Origin: WQXF01 sp031552825
GTDB taxonomy: Bacteria; Bacillota; Clostridia; Christensenellales; Aristaeellaceae
DNA: 64,000 nucleotides
NCBI GenBank assembly: GCA_031552825.1
Contig: JAVBMD010000011.1
Coordinates: 62,001-126,000, forward strand
Reading direction: 5' to 3'
The first letter of the stretch is position 1; each line of letters starts with the position of its first letter. Position numbers and translations under genes: made by a program. Positions 24,866-33,363 of this stretch are shown piece by piece. Below the pieces are notes generated by a model, which was given only the letters and a program-made list of their open reading frames with translations, searched no databases and had not been told where the DNA came from.

Positions 24866-26768
24866 AAACGCCGTGCAGTTAGGCCTGCGCATGTTGATAT
24901 TCTCGGTGATCGCCGCCGTGTTGCTGGCCGGAACCTATTTGATTACAAAAGAACCTATCGAAAAGCAGGCGCTGGAAGCCTCCCAGGGCGCGATGCGCGC
25001 CGTGCTGCCCGAGGCGGATGCTTTCGATGAAAAGAATCTAGCCGACATCGCGTCCGATCATGCGACGCAATATCCGAATGTCGCGGCGATGTATGAAGCG
25101 AAGGCGGGCAATGAGGTCGTCGGCTATGTGCTCACCGCTGCGCCGCAAGGATATGGCGGAGCGATCCCGATTACGGTCGGTATCGGCAACGACGGTTCGA
25201 TTCACGGCGTCGCCGTAGGCAAGTTGATAGAGACCTTGGATATTGGAACAAAGGTGGGGGAAGAACCCTTCCTAAAGCAGTTTGACGCATTGGCGGCTGA
25301 TCCTGCTGTGATCGAATCTAATGTTGATCTCATCAGCGGCGCTACGACGTCCTCCAAACCATTCAAAGGAGCGGTCAAGGAGATGACAGCGCTGACGATG
25401 GAGGCGCTGGGTGTTGAGCCGCATCCCGGTATCCCCAAAGCACCGGCGCTGGCGGGCGAGGATCTTCTGCGCAAGGCGCTGCTACCGGACGCCACACAGT
25501 TCAACGTGCTCAGCCCCTATGCGCTGGTCGGCGAGTTTGATGCCATTCAGCAGATTTTCAGTGCGCTGCAAGGGCGCGACTCCGCCGGTTATACGTTTGA
25601 GCTTGCATCAAAGGGCTTTGCTGACCGGGTGGCGGTGCGCGCCGCTATCGACGCGCAGGGGATGATCACCGGCGTGACGCTGGTATCGCAGAACGAGACG
25701 CCGGAATACGGCGGGCGGATCACCGGCGCGGACGGCGAGGCATTCCTGCAGCAGTTCGCGGGCAAGCCTGCCGAAGGCTTTGGCGAGGGTGTCGACGTCA
25801 TTAGCGGCGCCACGGTTACCTCCAACGCCGTCATCAAATCGGTAAAGCAGGCTGCTGCCTTCTATACGCAATACCTGATCCCCAAGCCCGACCCGGACGC
25901 GGGCATTACATTTGAGGACATCACCTTGCCCAAGCCAGACGACTACAAGGCGGTTCAATCCGCCCAGCGCGGCCTGCGCGACGGCACGGTAGTCAAGTAC
26001 CGCTTCATCGTGCGCGTAACCGGCTACAACGAAGCTGCGCCGATGCTGCTGCAGATCGATTTGGACGGCCAAGGCAATTACGAATCGCTGCTGCCCCTCG
26101 AGCAGAGCGAGACGCCGGGTATCGGCGCTGACGTATTTGGCAAGACGGAATTTATGGAGCAGTTTACCGGAAAGCCCGCTTCCGTGGAGACCGTGGACGC
26201 GGTGGTGGCGGTATCTGGCGCGACGGTGACCTCCGATGCCATCAAGCGTGGCATCAAGCAGGCGGCGCGCGCGTACCTGAGCCTCGCCGATGGCGCTTCA
26301 ACACCCGCCGCCGAGGGAACCCAGGCTGCGGCCGCGCAATTTCCGACGGTGCCTGCCGCCTTCGAGGGCGCTACCTTTGAACCGGTTGCCTTCACCGACG
26401 AAAACAAGCAGTTCGCCACCGTCAAGGCCATCGACAAGGCCGTTAAAGATGGCGCGCTTGTCGGATACCGGCTGGTAACGGTATCCACCGGTTATAATGA
26501 AACCGAGAAGATTACCCTGCAATTCGAGATTGACGCCGCCGGAAACTTCGTGGATGTGACGGTGCTTTCGCATGCTGAAACCGACGGCATTGGCGCGGTG
26601 TTGCTGCAAGACCCCGCCTACATCGGCAAGCCCGTAGGGCAGGCCGCCAATCCGGAAAATACCGGCTTGGTTGATACAAAATCTGGATCCACCATGACCG
26701 CCGATGCGGTGAAAAAGGCTGCTAAACATGCTTCTGCCGCTTATCTCGCAGTGAAGGAGGTGCCGTGA
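24858..26768 (+). CDS. rnfG: Rnf complex subunit RnfG with four FMN-binding repeats
   Basis: 636 aa, about three times the usual RnfG (about 200 aa). One N-terminal membrane anchor (about residues 10-30) is followed by four FMN_bind-type repeats. Their flavin motifs are DLISGATT (Ser160), DVISGATVTS (Ser316), VAVSGATVTS (Ser453) and DTKSGSTMT (Ser609). The first two fit the ApbE target Dxx(s/t)gAT fully; the third lacks the leading Asp; the fourth has Ser for Ala. Repeats 2-4 each contain an ETPEYGG / ETPGIGA / ETDGIGA segment (the conserved ETPGLG-like loop); repeat 1 has QGYGGAI. There is no frameshift, and start and stop overlap rnfD and rnfE, so this is a genuine single protein. Electron transfer between RnfC/D and RnfB outside the membrane is its expected role. 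Confidence 0.93.
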   Translation: MHKNAVQLGLRMLIFSVIAAVLLAGTYLITKEPIEKQALEASQGAMRAVLPEADAFDEKNLADIASDHATQYPNVAAMYEAKAGNEVVGYVLTAAPQGYGGAIPITVGIGNDGSIHGVAVGKLIETLDIGTKVGEEPFLKQFDALAADPAVIESNVDLISGATTSSKPFKGAVKEMTALTMEALGVEPHPGIPKAPALAGEDLLRKALLPDATQFNVLSPYALVGEFDAIQQIFSALQGRDSAGYTFELASKGFADRVAVRAAIDAQGMITGVTLVSQNETPEYGGRITGADGEAFLQQFAGKPAEGFGEGVDVISGATVTSNAVIKSVKQAAAFYTQYLIPKPDPDAGITFEDITLPKPDDYKAVQSAQRGLRDGTVVKYRFIVRVTGYNEAAPMLLQIDLDGQGNYESLLPLEQSETPGIGADVFGKTEFMEQFTGKPASVETVDAVVAVSGATVTSDAIKRGIKQAARAYLSLADGASTPAAEGTQAAAAQFPTVPAAFEGATFEPVAFTDENKQFATVKAIDKAVKDGALVGYRLVTVSTGYNETEKITLQFEIDAAGNFVDVTVLSHAETDGIGAVLLQDPAYIGKPVGQAANPENTGLVDTKSGSTMTADAVKKAAKHASAAYLAVKEVP

Positions 26769-27370
26769 TGAATCTGCGTAAAGCTTTTCTCAACGGTATC
26801 GTAACCGAAAACCCGACCTTCCGGCTCGTGCTGGGCATGTGTCCGACGATGGCCATCACCAAGACGGTGTTCGGCGGTGTCGGCATGGGGCTCGCCGCCA
26901 CCTTCGTGCTGGTCTGCTCCAATCTGGTAATTTCGATGCTGCGCAAGCAGATTCCGGAGGCCATCCGCATCCCGGCGTTCGTCATCATCATCGCCACATT
27001 CGTTACCATCGTCGATCTGCTACTGCAAGCCTTTGTGCCCGCACTGTATAAAACGCTGGGTATCTTTATCCCGCTGATCGTGGTCAACTGTATCATCTTC
27101 GCGCGCGCGGAGGCCTTTGCGTTTAAAAATCCTCCAGTTGCATCCGTCATGGATGGTCTGGGCATGGGTATCGGTTTTACGCTGGCGCTTATCGTGCTGT
27201 CCGTCATTCGAGAAGTGTTTGGCGCGGGTACCTTCTGGGGGGTGCAGGTGATGCCGTCAGCCTATCAGCCGATGACCATTCTCACACAGTCGCCGGGCGG
27301 CTTCTTCACGCTGGGCCTATTGCTTGCAGTGGTGAATCTGCTCATCCGCCGCTTCGGCAAAACGGCGTAG
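26768..27370 (+). CDS. rnfE: Rnf complex subunit RnfE
   Basis: 200 aa; ATG 26768 shares one base with the rnfG stop (TGATG) and has AAGGAGG 7 bases upstream. Integral membrane subunit with six predicted helices, NqrD-like: NGIVTENPTFRLVLGMCPTMA near the N-terminus and PLIVVNCIIFARAEAFA in the middle, the paired-Cys regions that line the intramembrane iron site with RnfA. Confidence 0.95.
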   Translation: MNLRKAFLNGIVTENPTFRLVLGMCPTMAITKTVFGGVGMGLAATFVLVCSNLVISMLRKQIPEAIRIPAFVIIIATFVTIVDLLLQAFVPALYKTLGIFIPLIVVNCIIFARAEAFAFKNPPVASVMDGLGMGIGFTLALIVLSVIREVFGAGTFWGVQVMPSAYQPMTILTQSPGGFFTLGLLLAVVNLLIRRFGKTA

Positions 27371-27385
27371 GAAGGGGAGAGAGAG

Positions 27386-27961
27386 ATGGAAAAAATCTTT
27401 GTGATACTTGTTGGATCCATTCTTGTTAACAACTACGTGCTCTCCCAATTCCTTGGTATTTGCCCCTTCTTGGGCGTATCCAAGAGGATCGGCACCGCTT
27501 TCGGCATGGGCATGGCGGTGACCTTCGTCATGGCGCTGGCTTCACTGCTCACCTACTTCGTACAATACTACCTGCTGGTTCCGCTGGGTGTGAAGTTCTT
27601 GCAAACCATCGCCTTCATCGTTGTGATCGCTGTGCTGGTGCAGTTGGTCGAAATGATGCTCAAAAAGCTCAGCTATGGTCTGTATCAGGCCTTGGGCGTC
27701 TACTTGCCGTTGATCACCACCAATTGCGCCGTGCTCGCTGTAGCGGTGCTCAACGTGAAGGAAGCATACAATCTAGTCGAGTCGGTGGTCAACGGAACAG
27801 CAGCGGCGCTAGGTTTTACACTGGCAATCGTGTTGTTTGCTGGGATTCGCGAGCGCATGGAGCTTACCGACCTGCCGGATTGGATGCAGGGATTCCCTGG
27901 TGCGCTGATCACGGCGGGTCTGATGAGCGTCGCCTTCCTCGGGTTCCAAGGATTTCTCTAA
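27386..27961 (+). CDS. rnfA: Rnf complex subunit RnfA
   Basis: 191 aa; ATG 27386 after GGAAGGGGAG. Six-helix membrane subunit paralogous to RnfE (NqrE-like): SILVNNYVLSQFLGICPFLGVS and YLPLITTNCAVLAVAVLN carry the conserved Cys that, with RnfE, form the intramembrane [2Fe-2S] site. Part of rnfCDGEAB, 15 bases after rnfE. Confidence 0.95.
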   Translation: MEKIFVILVGSILVNNYVLSQFLGICPFLGVSKRIGTAFGMGMAVTFVMALASLLTYFVQYYLLVPLGVKFLQTIAFIVVIAVLVQLVEMMLKKLSYGLYQALGVYLPLITTNCAVLAVAVLNVKEAYNLVESVVNGTAAALGFTLAIVLFAGIRERMELTDLPDWMQGFPGALITAGLMSVAFLGFQGFL

Positions 27962-27979
27962 AAAAGGAGGGCGCAAAGT

Positions 27980-29035
27980 ATGATGACGATTCTCTATGCC
28001 GCATTGGTTCTTGGCGGCCTCGGCGTGGTATTTGGCATCCTATTGGCGATATTCGGCAAGGTGTTTGCCGTGCCGGTCAATCCCAAGGTGGTGGAGATTC
28101 GCGAGGTGTTGCCCGGCGCGAACTGCGGCGGCTGTGGCTTTCCGGGCTGCGACGGTTTTGCGCAGGCGGTAGCCGATGGTCAGGCTTCGATCAGCGGTTG
28201 CCCGGTGGGCGGCGCTGCCGTGGCGGGACAGATTGCGCGCATCATGGGCGTCGACGCCGACGCCACCGCGCGCAGGGTCGCTACCGTGAAGTGCCAAGGT
28301 TCGCTTGATCGCTGCAAGGCAAAATTTCAATACGAGGGTATTGAGGATTGCCTGTCGGCTTCGCTTGTCGTCGATGGCAATAAGGCCTGCCATTACGCTT
28401 GTTTGGGGCAGGGCACTTGCGCGCGCGCTTGCCCGTTTGACGCCATCCACATCGACGAAGCGCGGAAAATTGCCGTGGTGGATACCGACAAGTGTACCGG
28501 TTGCGCGGTATGCGTCGCCGCCTGTCCCAAAAAGGTTCTATCGTTGCAGCCCGCCGACGCGCCGGTGCAGATTCTTTGCCGCGCGGCGCTGGAAGGAAAG
28601 CTGGTCAGCGATAACTGCAAGGTGGGCTGCAACGGTTGCGAGCTGTGCTACAACTCCTGCAAGTTTGGTGCGATCACCATCGTTGACCATCTGCCGGTGA
28701 TCGACCGTGAAAAATGCGTCGGCTGCATGATGTGCGCGGAGGTATGCCCGACGACGGCGATTTGGGGTGACTTCGAAAACCGCAAAGAAGCGGTGATCGA
28801 CCGCGCCGCCTGCATTGGCTGCGGCATCTGCAAAAAACAATGCCAGTTTGATGCCATCGCCGGTGAGATCAAACAGCCGCACGATATCACCGAGGCCTGT
28901 ACCGGCTGCGGCGCGTGCGTGGCGAAGTGCCCGAAGAAGTGCATCAGCATGCGTGTTCGTCGGCACGCGCGCGATGAGTTTGCCAAGGTAGGCTCGAAGG
29001 TGGTGGAAGCCGCCGTACCTGCGGGGAACCAGTAG
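27980..29035 (+). CDS. rnfB: Rnf complex subunit RnfB (polyferredoxin)
   Basis: 351 aa; ATG 27980 after AAAGGAGGG. One N-terminal membrane helix (residues about 3-25), then the Fe-S domain NCGGCGFPGCDGFA, followed by several ferredoxin-like clusters: CxxxCLGQGTCARACP, CTGCAVCVAACP, CNGCELCYNSC, CVGCMMCAEVCP, CIGCGICKKQC and CTGCGACVAKCP. This multi-cluster form is typical of clostridial RnfB and is the likely entry point for electrons from reduced ferredoxin. Last gene of the operon; a terminator follows. Confidence 0.95.
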   Translation: MMTILYAALVLGGLGVVFGILLAIFGKVFAVPVNPKVVEIREVLPGANCGGCGFPGCDGFAQAVADGQASISGCPVGGAAVAGQIARIMGVDADATARRVATVKCQGSLDRCKAKFQYEGIEDCLSASLVVDGNKACHYACLGQGTCARACPFDAIHIDEARKIAVVDTDKCTGCAVCVAACPKKVLSLQPADAPVQILCRAALEGKLVSDNCKVGCNGCELCYNSCKFGAITIVDHLPVIDREKCVGCMMCAEVCPTTAIWGDFENRKEAVIDRAACIGCGICKKQCQFDAIAGEIKQPHDITEACTGCGACVAKCPKKCISMRVRRHARDEFAKVGSKVVEAAVPAGNQ

Positions 29036-29049
29036 GCTAGCGCAAAGAG

Positions 29050-29087
29050 AACAGGCCGACGCGGAATTTTCCACGTCGGCCTGTTTT
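29050..29087. terminator. terminator after the rnf operon (convergent)
   Basis: AACAGGCCGACG ... CGTCGGCCTGTT stem of about 12 bp followed by TT-GCTTT; also placed to stop the opposite helD transcript. Confidence 0.85.
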
Positions 29088-29100
29088 GCTTTCATGCTTT

Positions 29101-29412
29101 TTACTCGTAAAACCATGGCAGGCGATCCTCTTCGGTCACCTCTTCCATCTTCCGTTGGCCGCTTTCCAGCAAATGCTCGATGTGCGCCGCCAGATCCCCG
29201 AGCGTGCGCGCGTCGCACACCGCGTCGTCGTATAGCGTGATGGCAAAGGTTTGTTCGCACGCGATGGCCAGCTTGGCCAGATGAATGGGTTCGATCTCTT
29301 GCAGGCGTGTATCTGCGGAGAGATCCTCCACATCCGATCCCGCGGTTTCCGAAAGCAGCATGGCGACCTGCTCATACACCAAGATTTCATCGGGCTGAAT
29401 GCTTCGCTTCAT
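29101..29412 (-). CDS. acyl-carrier-protein-like small protein lacking the carrier serine
   Basis: 103 aa; ATG 29412 overlaps the helD stop by 4 bases (ATGA). The pattern LSADTRLQEIEPIHLAKLAI, then EQTFAITL, then ARTLGDLAAHIE aligns by eye with the helix II/III layout of acyl carrier proteins, but the invariant DSL serine is replaced (DSL to EPI), so it cannot take phosphopantetheine. A tail of about 20 charged residues ends in LPWFYE. No function is known. Coupling to helD suggests a partner protein of the helicase or RNA polymerase. It may instead be an unrelated small helical protein. Confidence 0.6.
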   Translation of the reverse strand: MKRSIQPDEILVYEQVAMLLSETAGSDVEDLSADTRLQEIEPIHLAKLAIACEQTFAITLYDDAVCDARTLGDLAAHIEHLLESGQRKMEEVTEEDRLPWFYE

Positions 29413-31661
29413 ACCGTTTCACCTCCCAGCAGCGGGCTGATGGCGCCCACATAGAACAAGCTCAATCGATGCAGTGCGCGGGTGCAAGCTACGTACAACA
29501 GACGCTTATCCTCCTCACTGTGATAGTGCGCGGCGTCGGCATCGCAGACCAACGCGGCATCGAATTCCAATCCCTTAGCCAAATAGATGGGGATAACACA
29601 AGTTCCTTGAAGCTCCGCGATACTGTCGCCGACGATCAGGCGCAGCGGGAGCGCGGGGGAAAGCAGCCGGTGGATCCGCTGCGCGTCGGCTTCGGTTTTG
29701 CATAGCAGCCCGATGGCTGCATGCCCTTCCGTCTGGCAATCCCGAACCGCTGCTGTCAGCCGGGCGCAAAGCTCCGCCTCGTCGCGCGCGCCTTGCACCG
29801 TTGGCGCATCGCCGTTCCGGCTAAAGCATTCGCCCGGCTCGCCCGCAAGAAAGCGCGTGCTGTACGCCCAGATTTCTTGCGTGCAGCGAAAGCTTTTGTT
29901 GAGCGTCATCAGCGTGGTCTTGGGCTTGCCCAGCGCGCGGGTCGCTTGCTCATACAGCGCCATATCGGCGGACTTGGCGATGGTTTGGTTTACATCGCCC
30001 AGCAGTGTGAAGCGGGCGTGGGGGAACAGCTCGCGCATTAGCGCGAAGTGCAGCGCATCGCCGTCTTGCGCCTCGTCCAGCGCCACTTGACGGATATTGC
30101 GATACAACTCGCAGCCATGCACCCGTGCTTGCAAATAAGACAGCGCGCAGGCATCGTCGTATGCCCAATCGTCGTCGGCGATGCGCTCAACAGTAAATTG
30201 GCGGATGGCTTCGATCTCCTCAGGCAAAGGCAGCCCCCGCGCAAGCCGATAAAATGCACCGCGATCGGCGAACAGGCGACGGTACAGCACCCGGCAATCG
30301 ATGCTCGTAAAGGCGCGGATCTCCCGCAGCAAGGCAGCGCTTTGGCCGATGGACAGCATGCGCGCGAAGGCTTCCAGCTCAAAAGCATGCGCCGGAAAGC
30401 GCGCGACATCGGCCTTAAGCTTTGCGTGCCGCGCCGCCTGCAGCGCGTGCGCGCGCTCCAAAATGGCATGCTCCAACCAGCGCAAGCGCACACCCACCGG
30501 CGCTGTTCGCTTGGCATTGCACACGAAGGACTTGCTCTGATCACGCCAGGCGATGCGCTGCCCAGCGTAGTCGATATCGCGGAAGTCTAGCCAACTGCCG
30601 GGTAGATCCCGCGCCAGCCGATCGAGCATCCGCACGAAGACCTCGCTGCCCTTGAAGGCGGCGGCTCGCTGCCACAGCGTTCGCTCCGCATCGGACGCCG
30701 ATAGGCATTCCTCCCAGTAGGCAGCCCGGGGCTGCACGCGCACATCGGGCAGCAGCGCTTGGAAAATTTCTTCAAAGAGTGCGCTGCGCACGCTGCGTTC
30801 GCCCAGTTCCGGCAGCACCCGGGCGATGTATCGCTCAAACACCGTGCTCGGCGAAAGGATCAGGATCTCTTCGGCGGAAAAACGGCCGCGCAGTCCGCGA
30901 TAGAGCAGGTAGGCGACGCGATGCAGCGCGACAGAGGTTTTCCCGCTGCCCGCCGCGCCCTGCACGATCAGCACATCGCTGTCCATATCGCGGATGACGA
31001 CATCCTGATCTCGCTGAATGGTTTCCACGATGGTTTTCATATGCGCCGAGGTAGGCTTGGCCAGCAGTTTGCGCAGGAATTCATCGACGATCTGCACATC
31101 GGCGTCAAAGAAATAGTCGATTTTACCGCCGCGAATCTCGTACTGGCGCTTGAGCAGCACCTTGCCGGAGATCACGCCCTCCGGCGCATCGTACCGCGCC
31201 GCACCGAGTCCGTACCGATAGAAGACGCTGGATATGGGCGCACGCCAATCGTGTACGTACATCCGCAGCGCATCGCGATCCATCAGCGTGGCGCGACCGA
31301 TGTAAATTCGCTCAGCCTCCTCCTCGTCATCGAAGTGAAAATCGATGCGCGCGAAGTAGGGAGAATCCATTGTGCTTTGCAATGAGGCCATTATCTGCGC
31401 ATCGCTTTCCTGCGAAGCGCCGCCGTCGCTGACCCCCTGCGCGCTCTGGCTGAGTTCTACCAAGTCGTGAAATCCTTGCATCGAACTGAGCCCCATCACC
31501 CTGCGCGATACGTCCTCGCGCAGCTCCTCCTGCGCGGCGCGGATGTCAGCCTCCCGGGCTTCACTGCTGGCTTTTGCTTGCTCCCACTGTGCGCGGGCAA
31601 AGGCGATTACATCCTCAAGATACTGCTGTTCCAACGCCAAATTTGCCTGTTGGTTCTGCAA
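29409..31661 (-). CDS. helD: HelD-family RNA polymerase-recycling ATPase (UvrD-like)
   Basis: 750 aa from TTG 31661, 7 bases after AAAGGGG; GTG 31670 is possible but would abut the ribosome site. The N-terminus (about 1-80) is a charged helical coiled coil, the arm that HelD inserts in the RNA polymerase secondary channel. Superfamily 1 motifs follow: Walker A QGAAGSGKTSVALHR near residue 240, ALDEAQD, LGDVNQTI and a C-terminal LLYVACTRA. HelD removes stalled RNA polymerase from DNA using ATP. A small carrier-protein-like gene is translationally coupled downstream. Confidence 0.9.
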   Translation of the reverse strand: MQNQQANLALEQQYLEDVIAFARAQWEQAKASSEAREADIRAAQEELREDVSRRVMGLSSMQGFHDLVELSQSAQGVSDGGASQESDAQIMASLQSTMDSPYFARIDFHFDDEEEAERIYIGRATLMDRDALRMYVHDWRAPISSVFYRYGLGAARYDAPEGVISGKVLLKRQYEIRGGKIDYFFDADVQIVDEFLRKLLAKPTSAHMKTIVETIQRDQDVVIRDMDSDVLIVQGAAGSGKTSVALHRVAYLLYRGLRGRFSAEEILILSPSTVFERYIARVLPELGERSVRSALFEEIFQALLPDVRVQPRAAYWEECLSASDAERTLWQRAAAFKGSEVFVRMLDRLARDLPGSWLDFRDIDYAGQRIAWRDQSKSFVCNAKRTAPVGVRLRWLEHAILERAHALQAARHAKLKADVARFPAHAFELEAFARMLSIGQSAALLREIRAFTSIDCRVLYRRLFADRGAFYRLARGLPLPEEIEAIRQFTVERIADDDWAYDDACALSYLQARVHGCELYRNIRQVALDEAQDGDALHFALMRELFPHARFTLLGDVNQTIAKSADMALYEQATRALGKPKTTLMTLNKSFRCTQEIWAYSTRFLAGEPGECFSRNGDAPTVQGARDEAELCARLTAAVRDCQTEGHAAIGLLCKTEADAQRIHRLLSPALPLRLIVGDSIAELQGTCVIPIYLAKGLEFDAALVCDADAAHYHSEEDKRLLYVACTRALHRLSLFYVGAISPLLGGETV

Positions 31662-31737
31662 ACGATGCACCCCTTTCGTGCATGTAGCCTAGCACATCGG
31701 ACAACAAATATACAGACTAGAATTTTTCGCCAGGATG

Positions 31738-31800
31738 TGGTATAGTAAAGATGCTAAGAGACGCCCCCGATATTTTTTCGGAGGCGTCTTGCTTTTGTTT
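31738..31800 (+). promoter_or_regulatory. plus-strand extended -10 and hairpin with T-rich tail between helD and xylB
   Basis: TGGTATAGT at 31738-31746, then an 11-bp stem GACGCC.CCGA / TCGG.GGCGTC (31760-31788) and TTGCTTTTGTTT. The hairpin is probably the end of the leftward xylB transcript, but its T-rich tail is on the plus strand. The gap 31671-31803 contains no gene. Confidence 0.4.
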
Positions 31801-31803
31801 GAA

Positions 31804-33345
31804 TTATCCCAGCTTTGCAAGCCGCTGGTATGCCGGGGAGAGTTGGCCGTACAGATCGCCGTAAATGCCAAAGACGTCCTCGTACACCGCGCGGTTTGCA
31901 GGCAGGGGATCGGTGGTGCTCTCAGCGTGCAGCACGCCCATCGCCGATGCCAGATCCGGCCACACGCCTACGCCCACGCCTGCCAGCAGCGCCGCGCTGT
32001 AAGCGCCGCCCTCGCTGCTGCCCGCCAGCGTGCGCACCGGACGCTGGAATAGATCTGCGAGGATCTGCCGCCAGAGGGGGGAGGCAGCGCCGCCGCCGGA
32101 GGCGATCACATATTGCGCCGCTACGCTAGGGTGCAACGAGAGCAAGAGATCGCCGACCTGCTTGAGGCTGCAACTGATCCCCTCCATCACGGAGCGGGTA
32201 ATATCGCCTTTGTTGTGTCCCAACGCGAGGCCGACGAATGCGCCGCGCGCGGCAGGATCGGGATGTGGGCAGCGCTCACCTTGCAGGTAGGGCAGAAAGA
32301 TCAGGCCGTTAGCGCCGGGCTTGGATTGCTCCGCGCCGATCCCCATCAGCTCATACACATTGCGCCCTTCGGCAGCGGCAAGCGCGATTTCCTCCGCGCA
32401 CAGCACATCGCGATACCAGCGGTAGGAGCCGCCCGCCGCCAACGTGACGCCCATTGCGTGCCACAGCTCCGGCGCGTTGCCGCAAAACACCTGCAGCTTG
32501 CCGCCGGGGTTGGGCGCAAAGCGATCCAGCCCCATAGCAACCACGCCGGAGGTGCCGATCACCACGCCGACGATGCCCGGCGCGACCAACCCCATGCCGG
32601 TGGTTTGAATGACGGCATCGCCGCCGCCCGCCACCACCGGGAGACCGACGGTCAGTCCGCACTGCGCGGCGACATCGCCGGTCACCGTGCCCGATACCGC
32701 GCCGGATTCAACACAGCGCGGGAACAGACTGCGCGGCAAGCCCAGCGCGTCGATCAATCCGTTATGCCAGCAACGGTTCTTTACATCGAAAAACCCGGTA
32801 CCTGATGCATCGGACACCTCGGTGGACTGCTCGCCGGTGAGGCGATAGAGAATGTAGTCCTTCGGGTTGAGAAACACGCGCATACGAGCGAATAACGCCG
32901 GTTCCCGCTCGCGCATCCACAGAATCTTGCCGCCGGTATAGCCGGTCAGCATGGCGTTGTTGGTCATGCCCAGCAGTGCGTCCATCCCGCCCGCGGCTTG
33001 CACCACCTGATCGCATTGCGCGCCGGTACGCTGATCGCACCACAAGATCGCCGGGCGAATCACCTTGCCCGCAGCATCCAGCGGCACAAGACCGTGCATC
33101 TGACCGGACAGACTGACGCCTTTCAGCGAACCAGCAGGAATCTTTGCTTGGTCCAGCACCTTGCGGATGCAAACCAGCGTCGCACGCCACCAATCTTCCG
33201 GATCCTGCTCCGCCCAGCCGGGCTGCGGAATCGCCAACGGGTATTCCTCGGTGTGCGAAGCCAAGATGCCGCCCAAGTCGTCGATGAGCAGCGCCTTGGT
33301 GCCCGAGGTGCCGATGTCCAACCCCATTAAATATGCGCGCGCCAA
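31804..33345 (-). CDS. xylB: xylulokinase (FGGY family)
   Basis: 513 aa from TTG 33345, about 7 bases after GGGAGGG. It phosphorylates D-xylulose to xylulose-5-phosphate in the cytoplasm. Signatures: GLDIGTSGTKA phosphate loop at residues 8-18, SLSGQMHGLVPLD and ILWCDQR (sugar-binding region of xylulokinases), SDASGTGFFDV, and the C-terminal ASGGGAASPLWRQILAD. No xylose isomerase, transporter or regulator is near. It sits 18 bases after plsY in a housekeeping operon, which is unusual for a pentose gene. Confidence 0.92.
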   Translation of the reverse strand: MARAYLMGLDIGTSGTKALLIDDLGGILASHTEEYPLAIPQPGWAEQDPEDWWRATLVCIRKVLDQAKIPAGSLKGVSLSGQMHGLVPLDAAGKVIRPAILWCDQRTGAQCDQVVQAAGGMDALLGMTNNAMLTGYTGGKILWMREREPALFARMRVFLNPKDYILYRLTGEQSTEVSDASGTGFFDVKNRCWHNGLIDALGLPRSLFPRCVESGAVSGTVTGDVAAQCGLTVGLPVVAGGGDAVIQTTGMGLVAPGIVGVVIGTSGVVAMGLDRFAPNPGGKLQVFCGNAPELWHAMGVTLAAGGSYRWYRDVLCAEEIALAAAEGRNVYELMGIGAEQSKPGANGLIFLPYLQGERCPHPDPAARGAFVGLALGHNKGDITRSVMEGISCSLKQVGDLLLSLHPSVAAQYVIASGGGAASPLWRQILADLFQRPVRTLAGSSEGGAYSAALLAGVGVGVWPDLASAMGVLHAESTTDPLPANRAVYEDVFGIYGDLYGQLSPAYQRLAKLG

Positions 33346-33363
33346 ATGAATCCCTCCCGACGA

